Shown here in pieces: positions 33,873-35,424 of a DNA stretch of 35,424 nucleotides. Location: contig JAFGDV010000041.1 in NCBI GenBank assembly GCA_016931955.1, forward strand, positions 1 to 35,424, in the 5' to 3' direction. Position 1 is the first letter of the stretch, and each line of letters starts with the position of its first letter. The position numbers and the translations under genes are program-made. The notes below the pieces were generated by a model, which was not told where the DNA came from, searched no databases, and saw nothing but the letters and a program-made list of their open reading frames with translations. Origin of the DNA: Candidatus Altarchaeota archaeon (lineage in GTDB: Archaea; Altiarchaeota; Altiarchaeia; IMC4; QMZM01).

Positions 33873-35343
33873 ACTGAGAGTTCTGGCTGATATTGCTGTA
33901 GTCTAAGTATATGGTCTTCCATTCGCTGAAGACATCCATTGCCTGTGTTCCAGGTTCCCTCATTCCGTTGCCAGAATCCTTCAAGCCGCCGAAGGGCATA
34001 TGCACTTCAGAGCCGAAAGTGGGGGCGTTGATGTAGCAAACGCCAGCCTGTATAACATCCAAAGCATTCAATGCGTCATCTATCCTGTTAGTGAAGACGG
34101 AGGCAGTCAAGCCATATGGTGAGTCATTGAGCAGTTTCACTGCTTCAGTCAATGACCTGACTTTGAAGACCGCAAGCACGGGCCCGAAGATCTCCTCCTG
34201 CGCAAGCCTGGACTTTACATCGACTTCTGTGAAGATGGTGGGCTCGAGGAAGTTACCTTTTGTGTATAAGCCGTCAGCTAGGATTTTTCCGCCGTAGACT
34301 AGCTTAGAGCCTTCAGCTACTGCTTCGTCGATATACTTTTTTATGTTTTTCAGCTGTCTTTCGTTGATTATCGGGCAAATCTTTGTTTCCGGATCAGTTC
34401 CCGGGCCGATCTTCATCTTTTTTGTCTTCTCGATCAGTTTATCCATGAACTGAAAATAGACTTTTTCATGAGCAAAGACTCTGCTGGTTGAAGCGCATCT
34501 CTGGCCTGCGGTGGAGAAGGCGCCGGAAGCCACAGCTTGGGCTGCGACTTCAAGGTCTGCGTCGTCCATTACTATGAGGCCGTTTTTGCCTCCAAGCTCG
34601 AGGGAGCACTTTTTAAGCCTTCTACCGCATTCCTCTGAGATGGCTTTACCCACTTTGCTCGAGCCGGTGAACGAGATGAGGTCTACGTCGTCGTTTACCA
34701 CAAGCGCTTCGCCGGTCTCCGGGCCTAGTCCGTAGACTATGTTCACAACGCCGTCTGGGAAACCAGCCTCCTTTATGATCTCGCCGAGCAGGTGCGCTGT
34801 AAGCGGTGTATCCTCTGAGGGCTTCACTATCGTTGTATTACCACAGATCAGTGCGGGGAAAAGCTTCCAGGTTACTATGGCCATGGGAGCGTTCCATGCA
34901 GTTATTAAGCCGCATACTCCAACAGGCGTTCTCTTTGTTAAAGCCCACCTCTTATCCAGTTCCGAGAAAGTGGTTTGACCGTAAAGCCTTCTGCCTTCCC
35001 CGGCCATGAAGTAGGCAACGTCGGCGCTCGACTGGATGTCTCCAACCGCTTCTGGCATGGTCTTCCCCATCTCCCTTACGATCACCTTAGCCAGCTCTTC
35101 TTTCCGCTCGATGAGTAATCTTCCGGCTTCAAAGATCAGGCGGCCTCTTTTCGGTGGAGTCGTCTTCGACCACCCGGGAAAAGCCTTCTTAGCAGCTTTC
35201 ACTGCAAGGTCGATGTCTTTTTTTCCCGACTTAGGGAACAACCCAATGATGTCTGTTCTATCGGCCGGATTTATGTTCTCGAAGTATTCATCTGTTGAGG
35301 GTTTTATCAGTTTTCCGCCTATGAGATTGCAGTATTTTTCCAT
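33859..35343 (-). CDS. NAD(P)-dependent aldehyde dehydrogenase
   Basis: A 494-aa enzyme of the ALDH superfamily. Key residues are all present: the Asn in ITAWNAP (N151), KPSEDTP (174-180), the nucleotide motif FTGSSKVG (225-232), general base Glu249 in LELGGKN and nucleophile Cys283 in GQRCAS. The C-terminal PFGGLKDSGNG motif is also intact. The catalytic set predicts oxidation of an aldehyde to an acid, or to an acyl product, but the substrate is not readable. Non-phosphorylating GAPDH, succinate-semialdehyde and aminoadipate-semialdehyde types are all possible. The start is followed upstream by the hairpin at 35363-35382. No clear Shine-Dalgarno is seen. Confidence 0.9.
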   Translation of the reverse strand: MEKYCNLIGGKLIKPSTDEYFENINPADRTDIIGLFPKSGKKDIDLAVKAAKKAFPGWSKTTPPKRGRLIFEAGRLLIERKEELAKVIVREMGKTMPEAVGDIQSSADVAYFMAGEGRRLYGQTTFSELDKRWALTKRTPVGVCGLITAWNAPMAIVTWKLFPALICGNTTIVKPSEDTPLTAHLLGEIIKEAGFPDGVVNIVYGLGPETGEALVVNDDVDLISFTGSSKVGKAISEECGRRLKKCSLELGGKNGLIVMDDADLEVAAQAVASGAFSTAGQRCASTSRVFAHEKVYFQFMDKLIEKTKKMKIGPGTDPETKICPIINERQLKNIKKYIDEAVAEGSKLVYGGKILADGLYTKGNFLEPTIFTEVDVKSRLAQEEIFGPVLAVFKVRSLTEAVKLLNDSPYGLTASVFTNRIDDALNALDVIQAGVCYINAPTFGSEVHMPFGGLKDSGNGMREPGTQAMDVFSEWKTIYLDYSNISQNSQFKDD

Positions 35344-35362
35344 TACAATTTTCGCAAGGGTA

Positions 35363-35382
35363 CCGTGGACTTTAGTCCACGG
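35363..35382 (+). repeat. Perfect 8-bp hairpin, IS200/IS605-end type
   Basis: CCGTGGAC, loop TTTA, GTCCACGG form a perfect 8-bp stem. An outer pair TTCGCAA (35351-35357) and TTGCGAA (35388-35394) encloses it, giving a larger interrupted hairpin. It has the same design and orientation as 58-77 (CCGnnGAC-TTNA-GTCnnCGG). It lies 20 bases upstream of the aldehyde dehydrogenase ATG, with no transposase gene next to it, so it would be a solitary element or a window-edge remnant. Bases 35395-35424 show nothing else. Confidence 0.6.
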
Positions 35383-35424
35383 AGGAATTGCGAACTATGT
35401 TAGTGTTCGCTTGTCTTGCGTGTA

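Overview
This window is archaeal chromosomal DNA. The evidence is an aIF5A gene with its hypusine-site lysine, two pilins with class III signal peptides (KGQ|GAMEYL), an archaeal type IV pilus ATPase with two TadC/ArlJ-type platform proteins, a two-domain sugar-1-phosphate nucleotidylyltransferase of archaeal type, tRNA genes without encoded CCA, and TATA-box promoters with AGGTG ribosome-binding sites. Intact threonine-branch (homoserine dehydrogenase plus ACT protein) and histidine (long HisG) genes argue against a fully auxotrophic symbiont. The mix of genes fits an Altiarchaeota-like or less reduced DPANN lineage, but I cannot assign a taxon from sequence alone.

Layout. 1-340: a GACTTCAGTC hairpin of IS200/IS605-end type, then a tract packed with perfect hairpins that lies 3' of tRNA-Gly(GCC). 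467-5217: lipid-linked sugar phosphotransferase and an FAD oxidoreductase (+); homoserine dehydrogenase with its ACT partner and dCMP deaminase (-); aIF5A (+). 5221-9216: a large FG-GAP/helical-repeat surface protein, a BofA-like membrane protein, a sugar nucleotidylyltransferase and a possible GatC. 9252-14982: pilus locus with two paralogous pilins, two platform proteins and an ATPase, interrupted by an opposite-strand NERD protein. 15063-19477: a surface protein, a 970-aa membrane protein with a PTPS-related domain, and a GT2 glycosyltransferase. 19610-24668: valS (apparently starting at AUC), a small basic protein, hisG, a bacterial-type class I GAPDH and a Nudix hydrolase. 24710-25199: tRNA-Val(UAC), followed by a second hairpin-rich tract that contains a 14-bp copy of the tRNA 3' end. 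25200-35343: a double thioredoxin-fold membrane protein, then a surface-glycan island (flippase; fused transketolase; TylF-like methyltransferase; cytidylyltransferase-methyltransferase fusion; GT-B transferase) and an aldehyde dehydrogenase. The window closes with a GACTTTAGTC hairpin.

How it fits together. Much of the window serves the cell surface: lipid-carrier charging, sugar nucleotide synthesis, glycosyl transfer, flipping, pili and anchored surface proteins. Housekeeping genes (valS, aIF5A, hom, hisG, tRNAs) are interspersed. The most unusual signals are non-coding. Two tracts 3' of different tRNA genes share 13-nt words in the same orientation relative to the tRNA and are filled with perfect hairpins having 3-nt loops. 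One of them also carries an attachment-site-like duplication of the tRNA 3' end. The valS gene lacks any ATG, GTG or TTG at its homology-supported start and instead has ATC behind a good ribosome-binding site.
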